Assembly: GCF_026625705.1 (NCBI RefSeq)
Contig: NZ_CP113059.1
Location: 2,728,001 to 2,792,000 of the forward strand
Reading direction: 5' to 3'
Origin: Pedobacter sp. SL55
GTDB taxonomy: Bacteria; Bacteroidota; Bacteroidia; Sphingobacteriales; Sphingobacteriaceae
DNA: 64,000 nucleotides
Of this stretch, positions 47,478-59,500 are shown piece by piece (within the stretch, counting starts at the first letter, position 1; each line of letters opens with the position of its first letter). The position numbers and the translations under genes are program-made. The notes under the pieces were generated by a model. The model was not told where the DNA came from, did no database searches, and saw only the letters and a list, made by a program, of their open reading frames with translations.

Positions 47478-50400
47478 CTAGTTGATTTTTGCCAATTTTT
47501 CTTTTGCCGTAGGTACAATATCATCTTTACCTTCGTAGTTATCGATGATACTTAACAAGGTGCTTTTTGCTTGCATCTTATCTTTTAAAGCCAAGTAGTT
47601 ATCGGCTAAAAGGATGAAAGATTTGGCTACCCAATAATCGTAAGATGGCATATTGTTAATTAAATCAAAGCAAGTTTTTTGCGATGTTTTATAATCGCCT
47701 TTGGCATATTGTAAAAAGGCCAAGTTGTATTTAGCTTCTGCTGCGGCCAATGTTTTTGTTTTTGCAACCACATTGTTAAAAGCTTTAACCGCCGATGTGG
47801 TATCTGCTTTTAATAAGAAAGCTTTGCCCGCATACAAATCAGAGCTGTTTTTCTCTTCTTCTGATGCCTTGTCTGATGTTTTGATGATTTCGGCATACTT
47901 CAGCATATCATCTGGCATGTTCAACTCATTGTATGCCTTAATTAAATTATTGATGGCATAACTGTGGTGTGCTTTGTAATCTGCAGTAGTTTCTAACCTT
48001 TTTAAATAAACAATGGCTTCATTGTATTTTTTCTCCTGCATTAATACTTTAGATACGCTCATTAACGAACGCTCTGTATAATCGCTGGTCCAGTCGTTTA
48101 AAATGTAGTCATAATCTGCAATGGCTTCTGCCGAGCGACCTAATTTTACCAAGGATTCTGCTCTAATAAATTTAGCTTCCTTATCGTGAATTGGTTTTGG
48201 AAATTTATCTAAATAGGCATTAATGGCTTCGTAAGCGCCTTTAGCATCGCCACGTAGGTAAATGTTATTGGCCGACTGGAACATGATGTTGTCTTGCTCG
48301 CTCATAGAGTAATTGCCCAGCGGCGTAGTTGCTGCATAAGCAATAAAACCAGTAGCATCGCCACGGTCTACGTAAATATTCTTAATAGATTCTAGTGCCT
48401 GTTTCGCATCTGGTGCGCTCGGGTAATCTCTAATTACTTTCTTGAAAGACTCTAAAGCCATATCGTCTTGGTCTTGGTTGTATTGTACCAGGCCAATGGT
48501 TAATAAAGCTTTAGGTATGTAGCTGCTTCTTGGATATTTCTCTACCAAGCCTACCAAATCTATTTTCGATTTTTCTAACTCTCCTTTATTAAAATAGGTG
48601 TAGGCCATTTCAAAACCAGCATCGTCAGAGTAATTAGAATTAGGGAATTGTGTAAGCAAACTTTGCATGGTAGCAATTTTGGCATCCTCTTGTTTTTGTA
48701 AACCTTGGATCATACCGCGTTGGAAAAGTGCATAGTCTTCGCCGGTTTGCTTGCCTGCAATAATTCGGTTATAATAAGTTAATGCCTCCCCGTAGTTTTT
48801 GTTTACAAAGTAAGAGTCTGCCAAGCGTAAAGTAGCATCGGTTACAGTTTTTGCATCTTTATCAGCTCCTCTTAAAAAGCGTTCGAAATAGTTGGCTGCT
48901 TTGGCGTATTTTTCGTCTTCGAAAGCGGCATAACCCAGTGCATAGTTGGCAAAATTAAATACCTCTGTTTTCTTGGCTTCTTCCATTGCCAAAAACTTTT
49001 CGAAGGTACTTACCGCCTCGCCATATTTGCGTAGTTCGTAAGCGGTTTCGGCTCTCCAATAAACGCTCAAGGCAAGAATTTCGCTGTCTTCTGCAAAATT
49101 AGCAGATCTTAAAAACATAGATAGCGCATTCGGGAAAGCCCTTTCGTTGTAAAATTCTAATCCGCGGAAATAAGTTACTTTTTGATAGGCCGCTTTAGCT
49201 TCTGGCGTTTTGTTGGGGATAGGCTCTAAAATATCAATAGCCGCTTGATAGTTTTTGCTGGTCAACAAGATTTCGCCTAACAAAGTTTTCGCCTCGTTAA
49301 TTTTTTTAGAGTTGGGGAAAGTTTTAAGGAAGTTCTGTGTAGCTTCTAAAGCTTGTTGGTTAAACTCTAGCTCGTAGCTTAATTTAGCGTAATTGATCCA
49401 GGCTTCTTCCTGCATGTTCTTATCGAACTCTAGTCGTGAAGCTCTGAAAAAAGCGTTTCTAGCTTTTTCTTTTGCATTTAGCTTTAATGCAGATTTACCT
49501 AAAGTAAACATACCATTTTGCAGGTAAATGTCGTCGGTATTTAGTTTTTCGAGTACATTAACAGACTCTTTGTATTTGCCATTTTGAAATAAAGCATAAC
49601 CATATTGGTAAACAAAAAGGTTGTTTTTAACTTGGTTATTGTCTTTTGCATAATAAGCCGCAAAGTATTTTTCTGCATTTTTAAATTCCGATTTGGCAAA
49701 ATAAGAGGCGGCTACCAAACTCAACATTTCTGCTTCGTACTTTTGTTTGGTTTTTTCCATTACCGGAATGGCATAGTCAATTACATCATCGTAACGCTCA
49801 TCTAAGTAATACATAGAAGTAATGTAATACGGATAACTGGCTTCGTAAGTAGCAGAGCCTTTTAATTTCTCGAAATTAGCTAAGGCAGTTTTGTATTCCT
49901 TATTTAGGTAATTGATATAGGCAAAGTAGTAGGTAGCACTTTCTTTAAATTGTGATTCTTCCTTTTTTACGGCTTCAAACAGCGGCTCGGCTTTTTCTAT
50001 ATTACCGGTTTCAAAGTAAGCGTAGCCTTGTTTAAACTGGTATTCTAAGCGTTGTTTGCCCGAAAGCGAATTAGGATCGGCCTGGTTAAACCATTCTAGC
50101 GCTTTTTCGTAGTTTTTTTGCCCAAAATAAGCCTTGCCCATGTAAAAATAGGCCAACTTGGTATTTGGGTTTAAAGGATATTCCCTAATAAATTCTTGGA
50201 AAAGGGTTTCGGCATCATCATTGCCCAGCTCTATGGCACAAACGGCAGCATAAAACTTAGCATTTTCTTTAATGGTAGTGAGTTCTGCATTGCTTTGTGG
50301 TTGTGTGCTAGGCTTGTTTCTAAACTGCTCCACTATTTTAAATTGTTGTGCAGCCGCAACGTATTTTTCATTCTGAAGTAGCTCTAGGCCACTTTGGTAG

Positions 50401-50495
50401 TTTTGGTTCAGCTTTACCAATGGACTAATTTGTGCGTAGCCAAATCCGTATCCGCTGGCGATAAATAGGGGAACCAATAAATATCTTTTCTTCAT
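47478..50495 (-). CDS. Large tetratricopeptide-repeat protein
   Basis: A 1005-aa protein with a signal peptide (LVPLFIASGYGFGYAQ) and TPR units through its whole length (for example AYFYMGKAYFGQKNYEKALEWFNQA, LLTIGLVQYNQDQDDMALESFKKVI). TPR solenoids scaffold protein complexes; this one is probably periplasmic. It is the first gene of a six-gene operon leading to the TonB-type transducer, all on the minus strand with gaps of at most about 30 bp. Confidence 0.92.
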   Translation of the reverse strand: MKKRYLLVPLFIASGYGFGYAQISPLVKLNQNYQSGLELLQNEKYVAAAQQFKIVEQFRNKPSTQPQSNAELTTIKENAKFYAAVCAIELGNDDAETLFQEFIREYPLNPNTKLAYFYMGKAYFGQKNYEKALEWFNQADPNSLSGKQRLEYQFKQGYAYFETGNIEKAEPLFEAVKKEESQFKESATYYFAYINYLNKEYKTALANFEKLKGSATYEASYPYYITSMYYLDERYDDVIDYAIPVMEKTKQKYEAEMLSLVAASYFAKSEFKNAEKYFAAYYAKDNNQVKNNLFVYQYGYALFQNGKYKESVNVLEKLNTDDIYLQNGMFTLGKSALKLNAKEKARNAFFRASRLEFDKNMQEEAWINYAKLSYELEFNQQALEATQNFLKTFPNSKKINEAKTLLGEILLTSKNYQAAIDILEPIPNKTPEAKAAYQKVTYFRGLEFYNERAFPNALSMFLRSANFAEDSEILALSVYWRAETAYELRKYGEAVSTFEKFLAMEEAKKTEVFNFANYALGYAAFEDEKYAKAANYFERFLRGADKDAKTVTDATLRLADSYFVNKNYGEALTYYNRIIAGKQTGEDYALFQRGMIQGLQKQEDAKIATMQSLLTQFPNSNYSDDAGFEMAYTYFNKGELEKSKIDLVGLVEKYPRSSYIPKALLTIGLVQYNQDQDDMALESFKKVIRDYPSAPDAKQALESIKNIYVDRGDATGFIAYAATTPLGNYSMSEQDNIMFQSANNIYLRGDAKGAYEAINAYLDKFPKPIHDKEAKFIRAESLVKLGRSAEAIADYDYILNDWTSDYTERSLMSVSKVLMQEKKYNEAIVYLKRLETTADYKAHHSYAINNLIKAYNELNMPDDMLKYAEIIKTSDKASEEEKNSSDLYAGKAFLLKADTTSAVKAFNNVVAKTKTLAAAEAKYNLAFLQYAKGDYKTSQKTCFDLINNMPSYDYWVAKSFILLADNYLALKDKMQAKSTLLSIIDNYEGKDDIVPTAKEKLAKIN

Positions 50496-51004
50496 TTTGT
50501 GTATGCGCTTTTATTAGCTTTTGCAACTTTTTATTAAAATCCTACTCGTTAACACAATGCTTTGTATTGGGTTTAAGTTGGGTTGGTACTAAAATAGAAT
50601 TTATGTAATTAGCTATCAACATAAAAAATTAACATCTGTTGATAACAGACATTTAACGAAATGGATATGAGCTTGGTATAAGGTTGATAAAAGTTTTGCG
50701 CAAAGGGTGCAAATATGGTAACGTTGCTTAAAGTGAGCTGGGTTTTTACTAACCTGCGGGCGAGGTGTATTTTTCTCCCTACAACAACCGAGGCTTCGAC
50801 AACCACTCTGAAAGAGCGGAATTGTAACCTATATTCTCCTCCTTTGGAGGGGTGTCTGAAAGGCGGGATGGTTAAAAATCGTTTGCCACCCCATTACATT
50901 TTAATTATCGAACCCAGATTACTAACTTGAGTTAGATTACCTTAAATTAGGCTAAGGACGATCTTTCTCGCTTATCCAAATTCGGCAAGCGCCATAAATA
51001 ATTG
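50496..51004. other. Gene-free region with a REP-like element
   Basis: Between the TPR operon and the 2TM-protein gene. It holds the repeat at 50779-50870 and presumably the TPR operon promoter near 50500-50600. No credible ORF is present; the short ORFs here span the repeat. Confidence 0.5.
50779..50870 (-). repeat. REP-like interspersed hairpin repeat, copy B
   Basis: Read on the minus strand it follows copy A (41416-41508) over its full length, including CACCCCTCCAAAGGAGG and CTCTTTCAGAG, with scattered substitutions. Two copies of one hairpin family in separate gaps suggest a genome-wide repeat. Confidence 0.7.
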
Positions 51005-51316
51005 TTAGCGTAGGTTATTGTTTTGCTTTCTAAGAATGCGCCAATACTTGCCTTCGTTATAGTTCCAATTTATAATACCCGTAGCTAATACTAGCACTAC
51101 TGCAAACATAAAGAGGTTTAATAAGAAGTTAAATAAATGCGCAAAACTGAAAAAGAGGTAAGTGGTATCTCCAATAATAAAATAGTTCACTAAGTCTATT
51201 AAAATAGCTATAGGTAGTGCCACGTACAAAAAAGTTTGGTAAGTGTGTTTTTTCCAGCTCCAGGTTTTTCGTTTTTCTGACCAGAAATCTACAAACTGCT
51301 GTTGCCTATTGGTCAT
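51005..51316 (-). CDS. 2TM-domain membrane protein
   Basis: A 103-aa protein with two transmembrane helices (YQTFLYVALPIAILIDLVNYFI; LFNFLLNLFMFAVVLVLATGII) joined by a short loop, the layout of the 2TM-domain family common in Bacteroidota. Function is unknown. It follows pyrB after 5 bp and is probably cotranscribed with the pyr genes. Confidence 0.75.
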   Translation of the reverse strand: MTNRQQQFVDFWSEKRKTWSWKKHTYQTFLYVALPIAILIDLVNYFIIGDTTYLFFSFAHLFNFLLNLFMFAVVLVLATGIINWNYNEGKYWRILRKQNNNLR

Positions 51317-51321
51317 GGTTA

Positions 51322-52254
51322 CTAATCGTTCTGGCTGGCCAAAAGATAAAGCACCGCCATCCTAACCGCTACTCCATTCTCTACCTGGTTTAAGATGATA
51401 GATTGTTTATTGTCGGCTACATCGCTGGTAATCTCTACCCCACGGTTAATTGGGCCTGGGTGCATTACCACAATTTCTTTATCTAAATTATCAAGAATTT
51501 GCTTATCCAATCCATACATCATCGAGTATTCTCTTCCGGTAGGGAAGTATTTGATATCCATGCGCTCTAGCTGGATACGCAGCATGTTAGCTACATCACA
51601 CCAGTTCAGTGCTTTAATTAAATTATGTTCTACTTTTACACCAAGCGCAGCAATGTGTTTTGGAATTAGCGTGGTAGGACCACAAACCATTACCTCTGCA
51701 CCTAGTTTTTGTAAGCAAAGGATGTTAGATATGGCTACACGAGAGTGCAAAATATCGCCCACAATTACTACTTTTTTACCAGCTACATCGCCCAGTTTCT
51801 CACGGATAGAGAAAGCATCTAACAGCGCCTGTGTGGGGTGTTCGTGTGCGCCATCGCCAGCGTTTACAATTTGTGCATTAATGTGCCTACTTAAAAACTG
51901 GCCTGCACCTGCATAAGGGTGGCGCATTACTACCATGTCAACTTTCATCGCTAAAATGTTGTTCACGGTATCAATTAAAGTTTCGCCTTTACTTACCGAT
52001 GAGGAGGAAGCTGCAAAATTAACAACATCTGCCGAAAGCCTTTTCTCTGCTAGCTCAAATGATAGTTTGGTACGAGTAGAGTTTTCGAAGAAGATGTTCG
52101 CGATGGTAATATCTCTTAAAGAAGGTACCTTTTTAATAGGGCGGTTAATTACTTCCTTAAAATTATCAGCAGTTTCGAAAATCAATTCAATATCATTCAG
52201 GGTAATGTCTTTAATGCCTAAAAGATGTCGGGTTGATAATTTGTCTGCTGCCAT
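51322..52254 (-). CDS. pyrB: Aspartate carbamoyltransferase catalytic subunit
   Basis: A 310-aa enzyme of pyrimidine synthesis that joins carbamoyl phosphate and aspartate. The carbamoyl phosphate site STRTK (FFENSTRTKLSFELAEKRL), HPTQALLDAFSI and the C-terminal HPGPINRGVE are present. It lies behind pyrR in the same direction. No pyrI regulatory subunit gene is adjacent. Confidence 0.95.
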   Translation of the reverse strand: MAADKLSTRHLLGIKDITLNDIELIFETADNFKEVINRPIKKVPSLRDITIANIFFENSTRTKLSFELAEKRLSADVVNFAASSSSVSKGETLIDTVNNILAMKVDMVVMRHPYAGAGQFLSRHINAQIVNAGDGAHEHPTQALLDAFSIREKLGDVAGKKVVIVGDILHSRVAISNILCLQKLGAEVMVCGPTTLIPKHIAALGVKVEHNLIKALNWCDVANMLRIQLERMDIKYFPTGREYSMMYGLDKQILDNLDKEIVVMHPGPINRGVEITSDVADNKQSIILNQVENGVAVRMAVLYLLASQND

Positions 52255-52333
52255 TTTACTGTTATGATCTGTTTTTTATATAGTTTTCAATTTTCAGATA
52301 GCGCTTAACCTTGCACAAAAATCATTTATTTGA

Positions 52334-52894
52334 TTATTGTTTCTTTGGCGAGGAAGGTTCTGATAATAAAATTACTTTGTCTTCGCCTTCGTTTTCTTTC
52401 CAGCTTACCTTAACTTTCTGCGAATCTACCGAGTTCACCTGTAGGCCAATGTAGTTAGCTTCAATAGGTAAATGTCTCGAAAATCTACGGTCAATTAAAG
52501 TCATCAACTCTACGCTTTCTGGTCTGCCATAGGCTAAAAGTGCATCCATAGCTGCACGTATGGTACGGCCAGTCCAAAGCACGTCATCAATTAAAATAAC
52601 TTGCTTGCCTTCAATAATAAAATCAATGGTATTGCTGCTTGCCGTAACCAAACCGTCTTTACGTCTAAAATCATCTCTAAAAAAAGTAATGTCTAAATGA
52701 CCTTTTTTAATGGTATCGGTTTTTAAAATTTCCGATAGCTCTTGATGAACCCGATCGGCAAAGAAAGTTCCCCTTGGCTGTATGCCAATTAAAACTGTAT
52801 TGTTAAAATCAGTATGGTTCTCAATTAGCTGATGACAAAGTCGCTTAATTGTGATTTGGAGTTTTTGGCCGCTGAGTAGAGTTCTCTTTTGCAT
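52334..52894 (-). CDS. pyrR: PyrR regulator / uracil phosphoribosyltransferase
   Basis: A 186-aa PyrR-type protein with the PRPP-binding motif VILIDDVLWTGRTIRAAMDALL and the N-terminal ILIGIQPRG-like segment (VLIGIQPRGTFFADRV). In other bacteria PyrR regulates pyr genes at the RNA level and has weak UPRTase activity. ATG 52894 (MQKRTLLSG) is used because the -7 element at 52917-52910 puts the transcription start near 52906, downstream of the other ATG at 52912. pyrB follows after 79 bp. Confidence 0.92.
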   Translation of the reverse strand: MQKRTLLSGQKLQITIKRLCHQLIENHTDFNNTVLIGIQPRGTFFADRVHQELSEILKTDTIKKGHLDITFFRDDFRRKDGLVTASSNTIDFIIEGKQVILIDDVLWTGRTIRAAMDALLAYGRPESVELMTLIDRRFSRHLPIEANYIGLQVNSVDSQKVKVSWKENEGEDKVILLSEPSSPKKQ

Positions 52895-52909
52895 TGCACT
52901 TGGATTGCA

Positions 52910-52949
52910 CAAATATAGAGAAAAAGTTGGACCTTAGTACGCTAAGGTC
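52910..52949 (-). promoter_or_regulatory. pyrR promoter with adjacent hairpin
   Basis: TATATTTG (52917-52910) is an exact -7 element. A perfect 8-bp palindrome GACCTTAG/CTAAGGTC with loop TACG (52930-52949) lies just upstream of it, a position where a bound protein would affect transcription. Confidence 0.55.
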
Positions 52950-53489
52950 AGTAAAATTAGTAAGGTTTGTGTAGAAGTTTGGTTATGGATTTGGAAATCA
53001 ATTAACTATCCTGTTCATTTTTATAAAAAAGTATAGGCTAGCGCTATGGTTCTGCTCAAATGCAATAACTGCTTGCTAATTTATGGAAGCCATTAGCAAC
53101 TATATTGTTTGGGCTAAGAGCGGTTGGTTTAAGCGCTTGCTGTGTGCTTTTTTGAAGTTAGATATTAGAAGATAGGTGTTGTTTAAGCACTGCCGTGGCC
53201 TATTTGTGACTATGGTTCTGCTTTTGTTGTTTTTTGCCGCATTTGTCATTTTGGGCATCTAGGCTTACCGTTGTTTCTACGTTAAGTTTAATTTCTGTAT
53301 TTAGCTTTACACCAGTTCTGAGATTGCTAAAACGTGCTCATATTTTGAATTTACGGGAAACCGTAGTGAATTGTCATTGATGTTAAGGAATTTTGGGAGA
53401 TGTTTCATTGAAATTTATGAATGAGCTATTTTGTTATCAATAGAGATGTTGTTTGCATAAACCCAAAAGCTTATTTCTTCGAAAGATCG
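52950..53489. other. Gene-free divergent region between pyrR and the PKD protein gene
   Basis: About 540 bp without a credible ORF. A short sequence CTATGGTTCTGCT occurs twice (about 53044 and 53211). Nothing else is assignable. Confidence 0.4.
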
Positions 53490-53497
53490 TATATTTG
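53490..53497 (+). promoter_or_regulatory. -7 element of the giant PKD-protein gene
   Basis: TATATTTG is an exact match to TAnnTTTG, 14 bp before the start codon at 53512. No convincing -33 TTTG was found. Confidence 0.5.
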
Positions 53498-53511
53498 TTG
53501 ACCAAACAAAA

Positions 53512-56500
53512 ATGAATAATAAACGTCTCTCTCTTTTGCTAGCAATTTTTCTGCTTTTAGTGGGAGTTGCTTTTGCGGAAAAATTACGGGTTGACAGTAA
53601 GTTGGCCGTTGTCACAAAATCGATAAGGAATACTAGAGCTTTAGTAATTGCTAAAAGGTGTCTAACGGGCAATGTTGTAGAACTTTACACTTCAGAAGCA
53701 GGTTCTTACGAATGGCAAAAAGATGGAATTAATACAGGGGTAAGTGCTGATACCTTTACACCAACTGTATCTGGAACTTATAGAATTGTAAAAGACGGTG
53801 GAATAAGCAACGAGATTACACTAGATTTTAATGTACCAACTGCTAGTTTTACTCATAACGCTACAAATAATGCTTGCGGTACAGAGATGGTTACTTTTGC
53901 CAATACTTCTACTAATGGCGAGAGCTATTTGTGGGAATTTGGCGATGGACAAACCAGTACGGAGCAAAATCCAACGCATACTTTTAAGGCCGATTTTGGC
54001 AATATTACCCAAGAATTTAAAGTTAAGCTTACGGTAACAAATAATGCTTGCCAAAGGGTAACGTCTAATGAGCAAACCATTAGTGTTAAGCAGTTGCCTG
54101 ATATTTCAATCTCCGGGAATTTTCAGTCAACGGTCTTTGATGGTAAGAATACAATATATATATGTTCTGATACTGACTCCGAATTTGAAATAGATAACGT
54201 TTCTACTACCAAAACTACTAATGCTTCTTATAGAATAATATGGGGAGATGGAACGCCGCACTATGTTTCTAATACTTTCACTTCAATAAAGCATACCTAT
54301 CCCGTTGGTATTAAAACAATGAGAATAATCACAACGGGTCAAAATGGTTGTGTAAATCAAGAGGATTTTACGGTATTTGTAGGGCAGCGCCCTGCGGGTA
54401 ATTTAGATAGGGATCAATATACGGACATCTGTAGCGGTGGTCGCTTAACTTTTAAATTAAGCGAAGAAACAAAGAAAAATCCACCGGGAACAATTTACAG
54501 GATAAAGTTTAACGATAATACACCTGAAATTAAGTTGGTAGAACCCCTTACTGACAGTCAAAGAACTTTTGATAAAACATTTGACGAAAGTTCATGTGGC
54601 TTCAATTTTAATATTGGTGGGCAGAACATCAACAACTCATTCGGTGCTACTTTTATTGCCGAAAATCCTTGTAATTCATCTACTGGCGCAATTGGAAATA
54701 TTTTCGTTAATGATAAGCCCAAAGCTGGCTTTAGCAAAAACAAGAGTAGTATCATTTGTGAGGAAGAAACCATCACATTCACTAATACCGGTACTGCTAA
54801 AACAGCAAAACCAACTGGTTGTACGTCGGGTAAATTTGTATGGAGCATAGAGAGTGCAAATACCTCTGACTACACAATTTTGAGTGGTAGCACTGGAGAA
54901 GTTGTTTCTGCTAATTCTTGGATTACAGGCACATCACCACTATCGATAAAATTTAACAAGGCTGGGAAGTATAAAGTTAAGATTAGAATAAGAGGCGAAG
55001 CAAATATTGTAGGTTGTGGAGAAGATTCTACGAGGAAGAAATCTGCGTAAACCCAAAACCAATAGCCAGTTTTACTTTGCCTACAACTGCAACATGTGCA
55101 CCTTACGTATTGCGACCTGCCAACATATCTAATTCGCCTTTGCCAAATTGTGGTAGCAATACGTATACTTGGCGACTAACAAGAGCAGGTAGTAGCATTT
55201 CAGATTGTGATAATTTTGGCTCTTTTACGACGCAAACTTCCGCCTTAGAAAGCCCAGCATTTAATTTAACACAACCTGGGGTATATAGCTTAACCTTAAC
55301 CACGAGTAATGCCAGTGGTACAGGTTGCTCGGTAACTTCGCTTCCTCAAACTATCACCATTAAAGCTCCGCCTACTGCTGCAATTAGTACCACTATACCT
55401 ACAGCTATTTGTGAAGGTGCAAGTATAAATCCTACAGCAACGGTTAAGAATTGCTGGGGTGCCGATCCTGTTAGTTACGAATGGGAGTTTCCGGGAGCTA
55501 GTACAGCGAGTTCCACTTTACCAAGCCCAACAAACATTGTTTATCCAACAAAGGGAAATTATCAGATTAGACTTAAAGTAAGTAACGAATGTGGTTCGTC
55601 AACTGTCTACACCAGAAATATTACCATCAATGAAAAACCAGTTCTAAATACAATCACAGATATTGTGGTATGTAGCGGTACTTCGGTTCCGGCAACAGCC
55701 TTTAGTACCAGTACAAGTAGCACAGCCTCTTACGCTTGGACAAACAGTAACACTACCATTGGTTTAAATGCGGCATCAGGTAGTGGTAATTTACCCACTT
55801 TTACGGCACGAAATACAGGCACAACGCCTATTACCGCTACCATCACGGTTACACCTAGATCTACTGGGGCTGCCAGTTGTACAGGCGAAGCCAAAACTTT
55901 TACCATTACCGTTAACCCAGCTGTGGCGGCTGCAAATGCGGGAGCTAATCTAACAGAATGTAATGTCACGAGTACTCGCTTAAGTGCAACTCCCGCACCT
56001 ACTGGCGGCGTATGGTCTGTAGTAAGCGGCATTACAACGCTTACTTTTGATGATGCTACAAGAGCCGACGCCACCGTGAGCGGCTTAGTGAATGGTGGTA
56101 CTTATGTGTTGAAATGGACGGTGCAAGGTTTTGCTCCCTGCGGTAATTCTGAGGACACCATGACCATTACGGTAGCCCCTGAAACCGTAGCTGGCACAAC
56201 TAGTGGAGCAACAACTTATTGCGGTACTTCTACCGCTGGTACGGTTACCTTAACTGGCCATGTAGGTACTATTTTACGTTGGGAACAATCTACAAATGGC
56301 AGTACTTGGTCTACCGTTAGCCCACTTAATCAAACACCAACTTTAAACTACAACAATTTAACAGCTACTACCCATTATAGGGCAGTCGTAAAAAGTGGTA
56401 GCTGTATTATGCGCTATTCTTCGCCTACTAAAATTGAAATATCGGCTAAGCCGGCTGAACCTTTAGCTACTACAAATTATACCTACTGTTTAAATGATGT

Positions 56501-59500
56501 TGCCCCCATATTAACGGCAACAGGTACGGACTTAAAATGGTACTCGGCATTACCATTGAATAGCGCAAATCTATTGGCAGGCGCACCAACACCTGCTACC
56601 TCATCGGCTACAACTTTAACTTATTACGTTACTCAAAGTGTTAATGGATGTGAAAGTAACTATACTGCCATTTCGGTAAGAATTAACCCAACTATTAACA
56701 ACAATATAGTTAGTGCAAGTCAGACCATTTGCTTAAATGGCATACCAAGCCAATTAACAGGGCTACTCCCTACTGGTGGTTCTGGAACGTATAGCTACCA
56801 ATGGGAATCTTCTACAGATAACCTTAATTTCGACCCCATTATTGGTGCTACTAGTAGAAACTACCAACCAAGTGCATTAGCCGCAACTACCTACTACCGT
56901 CGTGTAGTAAGTAGCGGTAGTTGTCAATCGACTTCTAATCACATTACCATTACGGTGCAAGGTACTTTGACAAATACCGATATCGATGCTAACCAAACCA
57001 TCTGTTATAATTCAGCTCCTACTCAATTAATTGGGCAAGTACCTACAGGAGGGAGTGGGAGCTTTACCTACCAATGGGAAGCTTCTACCGTTTCGGCGAC
57101 AAGCGGTTTCAGTAATATTGTTGGTGCTATAGCAGCAGATTACCAACCGGGCACGCTTACGCAAACCACTTTTTTTAGACGTAGGGTAAATAGTGGTTCT
57201 TGCAATGCAATCTCTAATGTTGTAACTATTAGGGTTATTCCTCAATTTAATTTAGCGCAAGTGCAGAACGCGGTATTGTGTAATCAGGCAACGCAAAATA
57301 GTATAGCGTTTACCACAGATTTAAGCAGTGCTAACGTTAGTTTCGCATGGGAAAATGATAATCCAGCGATTGGCTTAAGTGCTAGTGGAACAGGCTCACT
57401 ACCTTCCTTTACAGCAAATAATGCTACAAAGGCACCTTTGGTGGCTAACATTTCTTACAAAGCTATTTATACGGAAGCTCCTTTAACTTGCGAGGCAACT
57501 CCTAAAGCATTTACCTTTACCATATTACCAACAATTAGTGTTACCTCCACTTTAAATGACCAAACTTTGTGTACAGGTCAAACTGCCCCAGCGGTAGCCT
57601 TAACTTCAGATGCAGCTCCTGTTGTTGGCGCTACGGTAAAGTATCGCTGGTCATCAGATGTGGCTATTGGTCTAACTAATGGAGAGGGGACAGCGATACC
57701 CTCCTTTACTACAATAAACAACAGTAGCAATCCTATTACCTCAGAAATGACAGTAGTGCCATTATATACTTATGCAGGTAGAACTTGCGAGGGCACGCCC
57801 AAAAGTTATCGAATTACCGTAAATCCAGCTGCTAGGGTAGATTTTTCACTACCTAACCAAACTATCTGTAGTAACACGATTAGTGCAGTGGTAAATTTGA
57901 CAAATACTACTTCCGACGTAGATTTTACTTGGACAGCTCAATCTGTAGCGGGTATAGTTGGACTTGCAACCAATGGTAGCAACCAGATCCCTGCACAAAC
58001 CTTAGTGAACACCACTAATGCTCCAATTACAATAGTTTACAAAGCTAAAGCTACCACACTGGGGGCTGCTAGTTGCGAAGGTGTTGAAACCGAATATTGT
58101 ATTACTGTAAATCCAATACCTACACTTACTGCTAGCGAAACCAGTAAAACGATTTGTAGCAACCAAAGCACCAACATCAGCTTAAGTAGCAATGTAGTAG
58201 GTACAAGGTACGCATGGTCTTTCAGTGCCAATCCAAACATAACTGGTGCAAACAGTGGCAATGGTGCTAGTATTAATCAAAACCTGATTAATACGTCGAC
58301 GATTCCACAAACAATAGCTTATACCGTAGTGCCAACCTTTGAAAATGCGCTGGTAGCTTGTAATGGCGATGCATTAACAATTGAAATCACAGTAAATCCT
58401 TCACCTGTAGTTAATTTTTCCGGTGGTGACCTTAGTGTATGTGCTGGGCAAACAAGTCCAGCTGTGACGTTAAGCAGCAGTACACCTAATGCGCAAATCA
58501 CATGGACGGCAAATGTGCCTGTTGGAATTACAGGAGTAAATACCTTATCAGGTACTACCACTATTCCAACTGAAACCTTGTTGAATAATGCCAACGTGCC
58601 TTTAACCATTATTTACACTGCTGTAGCTAAAACTGATGATGCCAATGCCTGTGCAGGTAATATTGCCACATATCGAGTAACCGTTAATCCTGTTGCACGA
58701 TTAACCAATACCAATTTAGCTCAAAGTGTATGTTCTGGCGGAAGAAATACAGCCGTGGTATGGCAAAGTAATGTAGCCAATGCTACCTTTAGTTGGACGG
58801 CCACTGCCACTTCGAGCGAGCTAACTGGATTTACTGCCAGTGGGAATGGTAATATTCCAGTTCAAACTTTAATAAATACTAGCACACAGGTACAAAAGAT
58901 TACTTATATTGTTAAACCTCTTGCCTACGGTTGCGAAGGCCCAGCGTCCACTTACGAAATCGAAGTTTATCCATCGCCAATATTTACCAGCAATGCGGCG
59001 GCTACAGAAATCTGTAGTGGTAAAACTTTCGTATACACACCTACCAGTTCTACTACAGGGGTAACCTTTAAATGGACTAGAGCTGCAATTACGGGTATCA
59101 GTAATGCAGCGGCAAGTGGTACAGGTGTAGATGCAGCAGGAAGTATTAGCGAGACACTCATCAACACTAGGGTAAACCCAATTGACGTGCTTTATGAATA
59201 CGAAATGAGCATTAACGGATGTACTACTGGAAATAAAATTCCTTTAGTAGTTAAGGTTAATCCGCAAACTACAGCCAATTTTGGTTTATCTGCTACCAAT
59301 GGCTGTGCACCTTTCAATTTGGTTATTTCAAATTTAAATTCAAGGGCTTTAGTTAGTACTTATACTGTCGATTTTGGAGATGGTTCCACGATAGAGACCT
59401 ATAATGATACAAGAGATATTAGACATACTTATCAAAACGACACTAACCAGCCGAAAATATTTTATATTACCATTACTACACGTAACGAGTGTGGTGAGTC

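Noticed and set aside
54558..59167. Numerous ORFs antisense to or out of frame with the PKD protein gene
   Set aside because: Low-complexity shadows of a Thr/Ser/Asn-rich repetitive gene.
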